Made by a program: the position numbers and the translations under genes | Assembly: GCA_018806915.1 (NCBI GenBank) | Contig: JAGKQI010000080.1 | Location: 391,479 to 455,478, forward strand | Source: Phytophthora colocasiae | Taxonomy: Eukaryota > Oomycota > Peronosporomycetes > Peronosporales > Peronosporaceae | Direction: 5' to 3' | Length of the DNA: 64,000 nucleotides | The notes under the pieces: model-generated | Databases searched by the model: none | The model's input: only the letters and a program-made list of their open reading frames with translations | Told to the model about the DNA's origin: nothing | Shown here: piece by piece, positions 17,978 to 27,565 of the stretch | Numbering within the stretch: the first letter of the stretch is position 1 | Layout of the letters: each line of letters starts with the position of its first letter

Positions 17978-18161
17978 TCCTTGCTAAAAGAAATACACAA
18001 AAGTGCTTGGTACATTATTTTTATTTTGTAAGTATTTGGTATATTATTTTTATTTTTCGAATTTATTGGTATATTTTTTTAATCCCTAAATATAAAGCAA
18101 TATATTCAGAAAAATAAAAATAAAATACTAAACAGTTTTGTGAATTTCTTTTAGCAAGGAA
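17978..18161. repeat. long imperfect hairpin overlapping right MULE TIR
   Basis: TTCCTTGCTAAAAGAAAT at 17978 and ATTTCTTTTAGCAAGGAA ending near 18163 are complementary (26-bp arms with one mismatch). The AT-rich interior also pairs partly. It may be a small fold-back element inside or beside the TIR. Confidence 0.6.
18006..18094 (-). repeat. right TIR of MULE
   Basis: Reverse-complement match to 15633-15722 over nearly all positions, ending CCCTAAATATA on the outer side. Confidence 0.75.
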
Positions 18162-18261
18162 TATATTTTGTAAGTATTTTAATTTTTTGAAAATATTTAT
18201 TTATAATCTTTAAAAAATACAAAGTTGTTTCCTTTAGAAAATATATTTTCACTTTTTATTT

Positions 18262-18744
18262 TTGAACTCAACGTGGGGAAGACGTCGCTCGACTGCAGTT
18301 CGTAGCCTAATGAGACGTAAAAGGCGATAGATTTCTCGCTCCTCACCCCTGTAGATAGACTCACTGTCTTGATGCCGTTTTCAGCAGCTCAAGTCTCCAA
18401 CACTTTCATGAGCTTCCGACCGAATGGTGCTTGGTATTCACCGACACGCTCATCAATTCCCCTTGAGAAACTGATAGCCGCTTGAATGCCACCATCCCGA
18501 CGACTGAATCGCTGTCGTACTCGGACGTCTTCGTAGTTGCGACCCAGAAATTCCCTCCAGGAGCAATATACGTTGATGCGTTGTCTGCTAGGTCGGTATC
18601 GATGCATTTCTGGGCGATGGCAGCCCATCGATGCTCAAAAGCTTTGTCGTCATCGAGAAGCAGTGAAGTCTCGCTGAAGATCCGAGCGATACTGGGCAGA
18701 TCGCTGTCTCGATAAGGACGGATACTGATGGAGGAGACAGACAT
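18262..18744 (-). pseudogene. GNAT-family N-acetyltransferase, broken
   Basis: From M-S-V-S-S-I-S-I (18744) the frame reads I-R-P-Y-R-D-S-D-L-P-S-I-A-R-I-F, a typical GNAT N-terminal strand-helix, then F-W-V-A-T-T and V-V-G-M-V-A-F-K-R (the beta4 region). It is shifted by one base near 18412 before R-K-L-M-K-V-L-E-T. After an in-frame TGA it continues to A-A-E-N-G-I-K-T-V-S-L-S-T and S-I-A-F-Y-V-S-L-G-Y-E-L, the classic GNAT C-terminal motif. One frameshift and one stop, so a pseudogene. The C-terminus abuts the AT-rich MULE flank. Substrate cannot be inferred. Confidence 0.8.
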
Positions 18745-18909
18745 GGAATCAATTGATACGTTCAATGGAAAAGTGATACTGACTAGGGGGGGGGGCTATT
18801 CGTGTTGAATGTTTATCAGTTGCCAACGGAGTTAGCAACCGGACCTCTCAAAAAGCTAGCGGCTGCTGACTACGGCGGGTAGCAGTGTTAGTCAGTGGTG
18901 CGGGGACAG

Positions 18910-19745
18910 GGAGGGGCTTAGAGGCAACGATTTTCGTCAGCACAGAGCACTTGCCGTCGAAGTGAGAATAGTCGTGGGTGAGCTGTTGCGAATCGATGGA
19001 ACCGGGAGCTAGGCGGAAAGTGATGAAGACACCTTTGAAAACGAGATCGCTCGCTCGCAGTAGAAGAACGTAGAATGGCCCAGAAGTGGCTGCTGAAAGT
19101 CGAGTAAACTTGATAGATTGCATTCCGCGCTTCCAAAGGCGGCCGATTTTCAAAGTGGTGTTTGTTGCGGGCTGTCCAAACGCAGTGGAGTATGACGCTG
19201 CGGAGAATCGTCCAGAGAATCTTGAGTTCAGGCGCGTAAGAAATCTGTGAGCGCGGCCAGGTGGATTCTAGCGGAACACAAGCTATTTCCCAAGTAATTG
19301 CAGGTAAGAAAAGTTTCCAGTCGTCGGCAACAATCCCCCATAGCACGGCGACACGAGCACAATCGAAAAACAAGTGCTTCTCGGTTTCAACAGAAGTGCA
19401 GTCAGGGTACCTGCACTAGACATTCTCTGACGTTTCTTGGAGAAACCAAAACCGAGAGCGCGTTGGCAAAAGCCAACGCAAGCGGAATTGTAGATCGGCA
19501 TAGACAGGAAGGACAACCTGACGAAGGTCTTTGAGCGCCAGGAGGGTATCCACCATTCTCACGAGTAAATCCAGCAAAATGATAACCAAGGGGGTGGTTA
19601 CACAGCTCCAGCGTATCATCCATGAAGATCCGGCGGATATTGCGCTTGGGAAAAGCATTGAGCACACCGTTTTGAAATACCCCAAACGGCAGAGCAAAAG
19701 CATCGAGCATGGCCGGCCCTTGTAATAAACCATCGGGACGTACAA
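18910..19745 (-). pseudogene. LINE (non-LTR retrotransposon) 3' ORF remnant
   Basis: Overlapping broken frames read on the complement. The best part is a reverse-transcriptase-associated zinc motif: C-x4-C-x3-E-T-E-K-H-L-F-F-D-C-A-R-V-A-V-L-W, followed by L-W-T-I-L-R-S-V-I-L-H-C-V-W-T-A-R-N-K, as found at the C-terminus of LINE ORF2 (zf-RVT). Upstream pieces (A-L-P-F-G-V-F ... M-D-D) are less certain. No intact RT core; 5'-truncated as is usual for LINE copies. Confidence 0.7.
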
Positions 19746-19828
19746 CTTGGCCTACCAGTGCGGTTAAGTCGTCGTAAAGTCGGACAAGATTAGTGATACT
19801 GACTATTCATCTTCTGTTACGCGTTTAA

Positions 19829-19869
19829 CCCTTCTAACCCGAGCCGTTATTCTGTATTCTACAGAATAA
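19829..19869 (+). repeat. left TIR of piggyBac-like element
   Basis: CCCTTCTAACCCG plus the ATTCTGTATTCTACAGAAT sub-palindrome. Confidence 0.7.
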
Positions 19870-20173
19870 GCAATTATCTTGATTAAAGTATGAACGATAA
19901 CCTGCGAAAAGTATGCCGTTGGAAGCCCTTTCGTGCTCGGCGAGGCATATTCTGTACATAAAGTGTACATCATCGGCTATAGCATGCAATAATGTATCCA
20001 ACATCGCGAAACTGGCGATCTCCTATTGGATCCCTGGCGGACAAAACATGTTTCAAAACCTCTCACTCGGCAACCCCGTCAAATTTGAAACGACTCCGTA
20101 CTGTGCGGCACTCTTGGCGCCAACCAACCATCCGCCAAAAGCGCGCTAAGTGCAAAGCGCGCGAAGAGGAAGA

Positions 20174-20222
20174 ATTTGCCCAGTTCCTAACTAACGGAGT
20201 AGTGAGGAGGAACTGGGCAAAT
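20174..20222. repeat. 15-bp perfect inverted repeat inside piggyBac-like element
   Basis: ATTTGCCCAGTTCCT, 19-nt loop, then AGGAACTGGGCAAAT. A hairpin in otherwise unannotated interior DNA. Confidence 0.7.
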
Positions 20223-20616
20223 ACTTCTCTGCAGGCTCCAGCAAGACCTACTGCAAAGTACGTGGTGCTAACTAGTTGTCCTTCTTATTCCTCGTCTTTA
20301 CTTTCTCTCTTACGTTTGCGGAATCTGAAATCATCTTTTTAGGCTCGGTGGAATGCTCTTCCGTCACCTGAGGTATCGTGCCATTTCTGATAGCACGTGA
20401 GCGTGAATCGTGGCAGAGCGGTACGACCGCCTAAACCATTGCTGACAGAAGGTGCTCAAAGGCGGAACGCACCTTACACAAGTACTGCCTGCGTTTGTTC
20501 TGCTTGGTGATCCGATGTTCACTAACGTGTGCTTCTAGCGTGATATGACAAAACACCAGTTCTCGGCGTTGATATGAGTCTAAAGTTGATTCTGCGCAGC
20601 GCCAGTAGCTGGATGT

Positions 20617-20895
20617 GTCGAATTATTCTGTAGCATCCCGACATACGGCTGTGGGAAATTCCCCCTGTGCGGGCAACATCCAGAATTAGTAGCACCACTC
20701 GAGTTATTCTGTAGCATCCTGACTTACGGCTACGGAAATTCCGTGCACACGCAACATCCAGAACTAGTAAAGCACCACTCGAGTTATTCTGTAGCATCCT
20801 GACTTACGGCTATGGGAAATTCCGTGTGCACACGCAACATCCAGAATTAGTAAAGCACCACTTGAGTTATTCTGTAGCATCCCGGCTTACGGCTG
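20617..20895. repeat. ~82-bp tandem repeat, about 3.4 units
   Basis: Units begin GAGTTATTCTGTAGCATCC and end GTAAAGCACCACT. They start at about 20617, 20698, 20779 and 20862 (partial). Each unit contains TATTCTGTAG, which is also part of the element's TIR, so the array may be an amplified subterminal motif. Confidence 0.75.
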
Positions 20896-21014
20896 TGCTC
20901 CCTCATTGTATGTGATCTATCCATACTCTGGGATATCGCAGAGATCACCTGTCAAGTCAAAGTTACTAGTTTCCGGAACGTTGTCATTTATTTCCAGGTC
21001 TTCTACATCTTCTT

Positions 21015-21368
21015 CTACACTTTCCTCAAGTGGACCACCTCGTTGTCTGCCATAATGTCTTCTTCGTCGGCGTTGGAATCGGAATCGCTGACATCAGCGG
21101 TCTCCACGAGATTCACGTCATCGATAGCTGTAGAGCCAAACAGTCGCTCCTTTCGGAGCCTCTCCATGAAATTGTCAGCTACCAAACACGTCCGAGTCGA
21201 TGAGGCCGTCGGCTCCGTTTGGTTCATCGGTCTCGCTCTTTGCTTCTTCATCAGCAGCCATGCACTCACTTGAATCGAATTCTGGATCATCCGGAAAAAG
21301 GCATTGGTCGCGCCGTCTTGCTCCGTATCATCCGGTATAGCTGCTGGTAGTTCACCTGTAGCGCCCAC
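21015..21368 (-). pseudogene. acidic ORF in piggyBac-like element, possible transposase N-terminus remnant
   Basis: 118 codons open with no ATG at its head. Acidic middle (D-V-S-D-S-D-S-N-A-D-E-E-D). A nearby complement stretch at 21440-21580 (P-A-E-K-P-F-K-Q-L-W-R-E-I) looks like part of the same decayed gene but contains stops. Acidic N-termini are common in piggyBac transposases, but no DDD core is visible, so the assignment is by context only. Confidence 0.35.
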
Positions 21369-21881
21369 CTCCTCTGTGTCGACAACTGTGGTGGCACAAA
21401 AATAAGGCCACTAACCTTCAAAGAAGTTTATGCCACGTCTGGCTTCGTCGAGACGGCCCTTCACCCCGGCTTCACGTAGCGTTGATTCTAGGTCATCCCT
21501 GTCGGCTTACGAGCCTTCCAGCTTCCTCGCAGATCTCGCGCCATAGTTGCTTGAACGGCTTCTCTGCTGGGCCGTTCATTTTTTCGGAATGACAATGTGG
21601 GGTGGCTTCTGACACGTGAACCGATGGGCTTTCGACAGAATTTTCAAACCTGTTGGGGATTTATATGCGTCTTTCTATCCTCCTTGAATAATACCCGTCT
21701 ATCATCCCATCGCCGATCTGTTAGGAAAGTGGACTGATCCAGACACCATACAATAATCTTCATGCGGAGTTCTGGAGCGCTGATGAGTTTGCTGGATATT
21801 AAATCCTGTACAATATATTATTCTGTAGGATACAGAATACCGGGTTAGAGGGGTTAAGATGATGAGCACATCAACATTTTA

Positions 21882-22318
21882 CTACCATCCTTTAGGGACA
21901 CATTGCGAGTACATATTGGTGTAGAACTTGCATTCGGATCCAGCAACACACTCGCCTGGGCCCGAGTAGTTGTCACCACCACACTGTTTCCACCTCTCGA
22001 TGCGTGAGTCAATATTGGGCAGTGGTTGACATTGGTGGAACAATTCGTTGAGGACTACGCACGTGTAGCCTTCCTCGCAGGTTGAGTCGGGTTTGTCGAA
22101 GTTCCGACCTCCACATTGCCCCCACGCCGAGATGGTGTTGTCATCTGTAGAGAGATGTTTAACCACGAGATCTGCATCGTCCGTGTGCACTTTGATCTTG
22201 ATGTGGATCGACGTCTTCTGTTCGTCTTCGTCTGCGAGTCTGCGTAGTACGAGGCGTTGATGCTGGTAGTAAGAAGTGCTACGACGACGAAGCTGGAGAT
22301 AATCCTTGTGTAGGCCAT
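21882..22318 (-). pseudogene. secreted protein with two CBM1 modules, one-base frameshift after leader
   Basis: ATG 22318 opens a signal peptide (M-A-Y-T-R-I-I-S-S-F ... I-N-A-S-Y). Right after A-S-Y one base appears lost near 22246 relative to the neighbour gene ([11 protein letters not shown]). The other frame then reads R-R-L-A-D-E-D-E-Q-K-T and on through two CBM1 modules: W-G-Q-C-G-G-R-N-F ... F-H-Q-C-Q-P and W-K-Q-C-G-G-D-N-Y ... Y-S-Q-C-V-P, stop at 21882. All CBM1 cysteines are kept, so the break is young or a sequence error. It is a two-module paralogue of the gene at 22439-23164 in tandem orientation. Confidence 0.78.
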
Positions 22319-22438
22319 GGTGAAGGACTTGCCTGGTGCGATGCGATCTTCAGAGTGAGATCGACGCTTTGGAAGCGATGCATGGTGAAGATTTTAGTGA
22401 TATGTAAATTTCAATTCACTAAAACCTGTTGTAGCTAT

Positions 22439-23164
22439 CTACGATAACTCTTGCTCCTTGGGAACACATTGCGAGTACCACGAATTGAAGAACTTGCACA
22501 CGGATCCGGCGGTGCAGGCGGTTGGGCCTTCATAATCCTCACCACCACATTGATCCCACAACTTGATACCTGTTGCGTTGCGCAGTGGTTGACATTGGTA
22601 GTACCATTTGTTGACAACTTCGCAGCTGTAGCCTTCCTCGCAGGTCTTTTTGGGCGTCTCGGCATCGTCATCCGGTGAGTCATCTCTCGAGAAGTCGAAG
22701 TCGAAACCCAGGCCTCCACACTGCTCCCAGGCTGGAATGATGGCCTCATCATTTAAAAGGTCTTCAACTAACAGATCGATGTCATCTGTGTCGTGCGCTT
22801 TGGCGTGGTTGTGGTGCTGTTTAGTCTGGATTGACGTCTGTGAGCCTTTTGGCAGACATTGCGCATACCAGGGATTGTTGAGTACGCACACGTAGCCTTG
22901 AGCACACACGGAGTTACCCTCATAACCAATACCTCCGCATTGTCCGTACTTGGGGACTGCGTCGTCCGATCGCGTAGGTAGATCGTTGGCAAACAAACCT
23001 TCAAGAGAGGCGCTATCATCGCCATCAACAGAGGTGCTATCATCGCCAAATCCAGTAGATCCACTGTCTTCGTCTATGAGTTTGCGTATGTACGAGGCAT
23101 TGACGTTTGTCGAAGCGAGAAGAGCCACGGCAATGAACCCGGTGATAGTGTTGATGTTGGTCAT
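22439..23164 (-). CDS. secreted protein with three CBM1 cellulose-binding modules
   Basis: 241 aa from ATG 23164 ([10 protein letters not shown]). Signal peptide 1-23, an acidic Ser/Asp linker, CBM1 modules at about 73-105 (Y-G-Q-C-G-G-I-G-Y), 146-194 (W-E-Q-C-G-G-L-G-F, with a 14-residue acidic insert) and 203-235 (W-D-Q-C-G-G-E-D-Y), each ending in Q-C-x-P. There is no catalytic domain, so the role is binding, for example to wall cellulose or as a coat/elicitor-type protein (inference). An Inr-like TTCACTTTTCAAG lies 35-50 bp upstream on the complement. The next gene, 21882-22318, is a two-module paralogue. Confidence 0.9.
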   Translation of the reverse strand: MTNINTITGFIAVALLASTNVNASYIRKLIDEDSGSTGFGDDSTSVDGDDSASLEGLFANDLPTRSDDAVPKYGQCGGIGYEGNSVCAQGYVCVLNNPWYAQCLPKGSQTSIQTKQHHNHAKAHDTDDIDLLVEDLLNDEAIIPAWEQCGGLGFDFDFSRDDSPDDDAETPKKTCEEGYSCEVVNKWYYQCQPLRNATGIKLWDQCGGEDYEGPTACTAGSVCKFFNSWYSQCVPKEQELS

Positions 23165-24301
23165 GGTAGACTTGCTTGGGTTGACGAGAACTTGAAAAGT
23201 GAACACTATAGTGCCTGCATGTCGAGGCCGTTGGAAGGTTTCCGAACTGTTTCATGAAAGTGACATGCATCTAATGCACAATCTCATCCCAACGATTGTT
23301 TCGGATGAAACCAACGCATCTCTGCTGCTGGAGAAATGTTAGGAGGTTTACAACAACGTTCTCCACGAGAAGAAGCAACTACTAGTACACTGTATTTTAA
23401 TGTTATCCAAATGCTAATACTTTTGTGTGTGTGGAGTCTCAGGAGCTCCCCGGAGGAAGCTCGACAGCTTATTGTCGTCATAATGTTCAACATAATCAGA
23501 CGGCACTTCCTAAGAAAAAAGCTATACTTTCATCATTCTCCAACAAACAAGCGCTTTCCATACACTATACTATTCGAGAGGATCCCTCATCTGGATAATT
23601 GTCATCACTTGAGTCAGTGTAATTCTAGAGTTAAAACAATCATCGGGACCAGAAACAACAAGCTCGTACTAAACAACATGTACCAAGCAAAAGAAAATCT
23701 GCAACTGACGTGGCCGAATGCAAGTTCCAATCGCTCAACCAGTCGTTTCGTAAAAATGTAATTACGATCTCTATTTACGATAAATACTTGAAGTATCAGA
23801 CATGGTCTCAGTCACGGTATCAGACGGAATCAGATGGGCTAGTCATGGTGTCGTTGACGCCGAGTTGGCGACGTTCTCGTTTGCCGTGATTGCACACTCC
23901 ACCAACTTGTGGCGTGGTAGCCATTTCAGCATACCATCGTGGTGTTTTTACGATTGTTTCGTGAACAAAGTGGCGGTCGGCAGACGAAACCCTAGGGGCA
24001 TTTCTTGCCTATTTCGAGGAGTGCGAGGGTTCGATGTCGTTGTAGTTACACTGCTGGTGTTGATACATACCTAGCAATCGAGTTCGCAGGTGCCTGTAGT
24101 GCAGTTCGCAAGTGCCGTAGGTACGTGTAACACGTAGCTCGAACCTCTTTTCCGCCCTATTAGGTAATGCCAAATTTTACCCAATCATTATCCTTGTACC
24201 TTCTTACTGGTCAAAACTCAACAACGTGTCCTCTTTGCGAGAAAACGAGAGAGAAGAAGCAGAACGCGAGTTTCGAGTCAGCTGATAGATAGAGAAGAAA
24301 C
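23165..24301. other. 1.1 kb intergenic
   Basis: Two open stretches (23336-23761 and 23802-24074, plus) lack leader, domain or family resemblance and I do not call them. The right end holds the Rab gene promoter; TCATTATCCTTGTACC near 24185-24200 is a weak Inr candidate. Confidence 0.45.
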
Positions 24302-25051
24302 ATGGCAGACGCAGGCAATAGCAAGGCGCGAGAGGTGAAGGTGGTGCTGCTAGGGGACACGGGAGTGGGCAAGTCCTCGCTGGTGCTGCGCTTCGTGACC
24401 AACAACTTCCGTCCGTACTCGGAATCTACCATCGGCGCCTCCTTCATGTCCAAGATGATTGTGGTCAACGACACGCCCATCAAGTATCAGATTTGGGATA
24501 CCGCCGGCCAGGAGAAGGTAATTTGTCTGCGTGATTTATTTATTTTTTGTAATTTCTTATTTATCTGATAATATTTGATGTTCACGTTATTAATTCTGTA
24601 GTACCACAGCTTGGCACCAATGTACTACCGAGGAGCGGCTGCTGCCATCGTAGTGTACGATATCACTAGAAAGGTTTGTTGTAAATGTTTTTCTTGTTTG
24701 ATATTCTTCTTACTTACAGTTTATTTGAATTTGTAGCAATCGCTGACGACATTGAAGAATTGGGTGAAGGAGCTAAAGCAATTGGGTCCCGACAACATTG
24801 TGATTGCCATTGCAGGCAACAAGAGCGACCTGGAAGAGAAGCGCGAAGTGCCGGCAAGTCAGGCCCGAGCTTACGCCGAAGAGATCGGTGCTTTGTTCAT
24901 TGAGACCAGTGCCAAGGAGGACACGAACGTGTCGGACTTGTTCATCCAGATCAGCCAGGCGCTACCCACGGCTTCGGCCGAGAGCAATGCACTGCCGGAG
25001 ATCGTGGACCCGTACGGAGGTGGTAAGAAGAAGTCTGGAGGCTGCTGTTAA
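24302..25051 (+). CDS. Rab5/Rab22-type small GTPase (three exons)
   Basis: Exons 24302-24517, 24602-24673 and 24737-25051; introns of 84 and 63 nt, both GT...TAG. The joined protein is 200 aa. G1 G-D-T-G-V-G-K-S at 18-25, effector T-I-G-A-S-F at 43-48, W-D-T-A-G-Q-E-K at 65-72, then [31 protein letters not shown], and C-terminal G-G-C-C for double geranylgeranylation. The [12 protein letters not shown] block is typical of the Rab5/21/22 group, so it likely acts in early endosome traffic. The exon 2 boundaries fall at Q-E-K|Y and T-R-K|Q. Convergent with the SmpB gene, 197 bp between stops. Confidence 0.93.
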
Positions 25052-25248
25052 CACGAAGAGACAGACAGACAGGAATTGCTGGGAAACCTATCAAAGCGAC
25101 AGGAGGAAAACTCGAGCGTTGTGTCGTGTCGATTGCTGGATCGGTTTGGACGGGAGGAAAGTGCTAAACAATGCGTAATTTTTTTTTGATTTGGAAATGG
25201 TGTTTTTTGTTTGCTAGCAGAACACTGGGATGTCTAGGGGAACCCATG

Positions 25249-25927
25249 TTACCAGTCACGTAGCTGCCGTTTGATTTCTCGTTCGTCATCACGTCTACGA
25301 TTGTCGACTTGGCCTCGTTTGAAACACGCGGCCATGATCACCTTAATCCAACCTGTGTTGCCGACTTCAATACGCATGGGGATCTACGAACAGCACAAAT
25401 TAGCATAGAAATTATTCGGGTTTGAATTCCAGTTTCACTCTCTCACCAGTTGAGCATTCGGTCGATTGGCAAATTCTTCCAGTTTGTTGAGTTCGGATCT
25501 GTTTGCAAGCAGTTTGCGCACTCGTGTAGGCTCTGGTCGTCCAATTAGTCCCTGTCGCCACACTATCCACGAACATCTCAGTCAACGCAAAAGTATTTTT
25601 TTTTCAGTAAAAGGATTCAGACTTCGCACCTGGGATGTTCAATTCGTGCAGATACAATTCATGTTTGTAAAATGCACCAAAGGCAGTCGACAGATCAGCG
25701 TTGCGGGCTCGCAACGACTTGACCTCGGACGGTTTAAGCACAATCCCCAAATTCCATTCCCGCTCCACTTCGTAATTTCCAGCAGCTTTACGAACGAACT
25801 TTTGGTTCCGACACAGAAGTTGAATCGGGAAGTCACGGAGGCCACGAGTTGAGCCGTTATGCCACGGTGTCTTGCGCACACCGAAGGGGAGAGAGGTCAA
25901 ACGAGAGCCACGAAGAAGAATTTCCAT
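25249..25927 (-). CDS. smpB: SmpB (SsrA-binding protein), probably mitochondrial (three exons)
   Basis: Exons 25630-25927, 25447-25562 and 25249-25383; introns of 67 nt (GTGCGA...ATAG) and 63 nt (GTGAGA...GTAG). The joins keep frame (N-I-P-V-W-R-Q-G; A-Q-L-I-P-M-R-I) and give 182 aa. Residues 1 to about 45 are Arg/Ser-rich and basic without acids near the start, as in a mitochondrial presequence. Then the SmpB core: A-G-N-Y-E-V-E-R-E-W-N-L-G-I-V-L, S-E-V-K-S-L-R-A-R-N-A-D-L-S, L-Y-L-H-E-L-N-I, P-E-P-T-R-V-R-K-L-L, and a basic C-terminal tail D-N-R-R-R-D-D-E-R-E. SmpB delivers tmRNA to stalled bacterial-type ribosomes. Oomycete mitochondria have been reported to encode a tmRNA, so this would be its nuclear partner (inference). 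Confidence 0.85.
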
Positions 25928-26265
25928 CAAGAAATCAATAAAATGTTTTTTATGGTGCATTTATTATAATACACTCGATTAAGTACGTTCTTGAAAGAAG
26001 AAAGTGTTCTTAATTTGTGCTTCAACTTGCTTCTCTTGGTCGATTCTGTTGGATAAGAACCAATTCACCCCCTATTCTTGGTGTCAAAGCATGATATTAT
26101 TTATATTTTGATGAGAGCAGACTTCCGCTCGTCCTCGCTCGGCTTCCGAGGACGGATAACTCAATCTGCTTTGGCGTGGTGAGTTCTTCTCGAAAAAAGC
26201 TCCTTCAGCTGTCACAACCGCACTTGCCTAAACTCCATCAATTGAGAGCTTCTCCACTCTCGATC
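25928..26265. promoter_or_regulatory. divergent promoter region, SmpB / Tubby-domain gene
   Basis: 338 bp between two divergent start codons, AT-rich in the SmpB half. No strong Inr/FPR match was found. It may act in both directions. Confidence 0.4.
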
Positions 26266-27444
26266 ATGGCTGAAACAGCGAATCGAGCGGGTCTGTTCAT
26301 TGACACGGACTTGCCCCGACAAGAAGTCCGTTCCAAGGCCAATGTCGCTCCTTCCGGGTTCCTCGAACGAGCTTCAAAGATATTGTCTGCCCATTTGAAT
26401 GCAGTTGTAGATGATGACAAGAAGGACGGAACTCCCACTACTGAAGTTACAAGTCCGACGTGGGGTAACACCATTCACAAGGAGCCGTTCCAAGACATGG
26501 ATATGCTCGAAAGCGGTCACGCCCGGGAATACCTGGCCGAAGAATGTCTAAGTCCGACACAGGCCAAAGCTTGGGCGTACTCGACCGTCGAACGTGCCAA
26601 CAAGAATCAGTACAAAATGTACTGGAACAACGATCAATTCCTACTCAGTGCCAAACAAGTAGGCGGCACATTCTACATCTCGCAGTACGAGAACTTCCCC
26701 GAATCGGATGAAGCTGAAGAGCCTATTGGACACTACTGCGCTGTACTTCGTAAATCTTCAGACCACAACTTTAAACTCTACAGTTGCGGGTGCGAAGGCT
26801 GCGACCAGAGCTTCAGCACTTACACGTGCAGCAACATCCACGAAGACGCCACTGCTGCAGCTGCAGAAGGCGCCGATCGTCAACTTCTAGCTGACATCTC
26901 GCACTTTACGAAAGCTGCGGGTGTTGTAGGCTCTGAAATGCGATGCTTCTCGGTGGTTATCCCCGCTATCATGGACGACAAACGCTCTCGCGTTGTCTGG
27001 TGCCCTCGAGTCAGTCGGGCCGTCACGACTTCCGGTGGTACACCCAGAGGTACGCCACGTACTTCACTCATGACGTCGCCGTCGCCACGCAACAGACACC
27101 AGCACATTTTCACCTTTGAGGCGCCAACAAGCGACCGGATCAAGATCGGGAGTAAATTGCCCGTCTGGTGCCCGGAAGTGAACTCGCTCATGCTGAAATT
27201 CCATGGTGGACGCATCCGTGAAGCTTCGGCCAAGAATTTCATGCTCATGTTGGATGAGGAGCCCACGGGAGGTCCCGTGAGCCCTGTACCAGATCCGACG
27301 GGCAACAACCGCGTACTGATGCAGTTCGGTAAGTTCTCCAAGTCCAAGTTCGCGCTTGATTTCCGATTCCCATTGGCTCCGATTCAAGCATTTGCTATTG
27401 GACTCTCGTCTTGCGCCTGGAACGTCAAAGCTACAGCTACCTGA
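26266..27444 (+). CDS. Tubby C-terminal-domain protein
   Basis: 392 aa from ATG 26266 (M-A-E-T-A-N-R-A-G). The frame is open further upstream but only from a GTG, so this ATG is preferred. The N-terminal ~100 residues are low-similarity and probably disordered. The Tubby-like domain fills the rest: N-N-D-Q-F-L-L-S-A-K, F-Y-I-S-Q-Y, H-Y-C-A-V-L-R, W-C-P-E-V-N-S-L-M-L-K-F-H-G-G-R-I-R-E-A-S-A-K-N-F, V-L-M-Q-F-G-K-F-S-K-S-K-F-A-L-D-F, and P-L-A-P-I-Q-A-F-A-I-G-L-S-S, the signature C-terminal strand-helix. Tubby domains bind phosphoinositides at membranes. No F-box is visible, unlike plant TLPs. An unusual Ser/Thr/Pro insert (T-S-G-G-T-P-R-G-T-P) interrupts the domain near residue 260. Confidence 0.85.
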   Translation: MAETANRAGLFIDTDLPRQEVRSKANVAPSGFLERASKILSAHLNAVVDDDKKDGTPTTEVTSPTWGNTIHKEPFQDMDMLESGHAREYLAEECLSPTQAKAWAYSTVERANKNQYKMYWNNDQFLLSAKQVGGTFYISQYENFPESDEAEEPIGHYCAVLRKSSDHNFKLYSCGCEGCDQSFSTYTCSNIHEDATAAAAEGADRQLLADISHFTKAAGVVGSEMRCFSVVIPAIMDDKRSRVVWCPRVSRAVTTSGGTPRGTPRTSLMTSPSPRNRHQHIFTFEAPTSDRIKIGSKLPVWCPEVNSLMLKFHGGRIREASAKNFMLMLDEEPTGGPVSPVPDPTGNNRVLMQFGKFSKSKFALDFRFPLAPIQAFAIGLSSCAWNVKATAT

Positions 27445-27565
27445 AGGAATTATCAGCAGAAAATGACAAGGCATGTACTATAGAACTGCCCAGGATTGCG
27501 ACTTCAAACAGTATTTTATGAAGAAAACTAAAATCAGTGCATTGAAAAGCGATACATTCCTGCAT

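Larger units (their letters stand above)
15633..18094 (+). mobile_element. Mutator-like (MULE) DNA transposon, decayed
   Basis: About 2.46 kb bounded by AT-rich terminal inverted repeats (15633-15722 and 18006-18094) with a transposase gene inside (16177-17916) that has two frameshifts. Mutator elements carry long TIRs and make 8-11 bp target duplications; I could not define a duplication because both flanks are AT-rich. The element lies between the TMEM267-like gene and a GNAT pseudogene. Confidence 0.75.
19829..21853. mobile_element. piggyBac-like DNA transposon, flanked by TTAA
   Basis: The left end TTAA-CCCTTCTAACCCG (TTAA at 19825-19828) and right end CGGGTTAGAGGGG-TTAA (TTAA at 21854-21857) are inverted. 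Both continue into a second inverted block TATTCTGTA-(T/G)-(T/G)-TACAGAATA. TTAA target sites and C/G-rich tips are the hallmark of piggyBac. The 2.0 kb interior contains only decayed ORFs, so it is non-autonomous or dead. Confidence 0.75.

Noticed and set aside
23336..24074. Two plus-strand ORFs of 141 and 90 codons between the CBM1 genes and the Rab gene
   Set aside because: No recognisable family, composition like non-coding DNA, no supporting promoter or paralogue.
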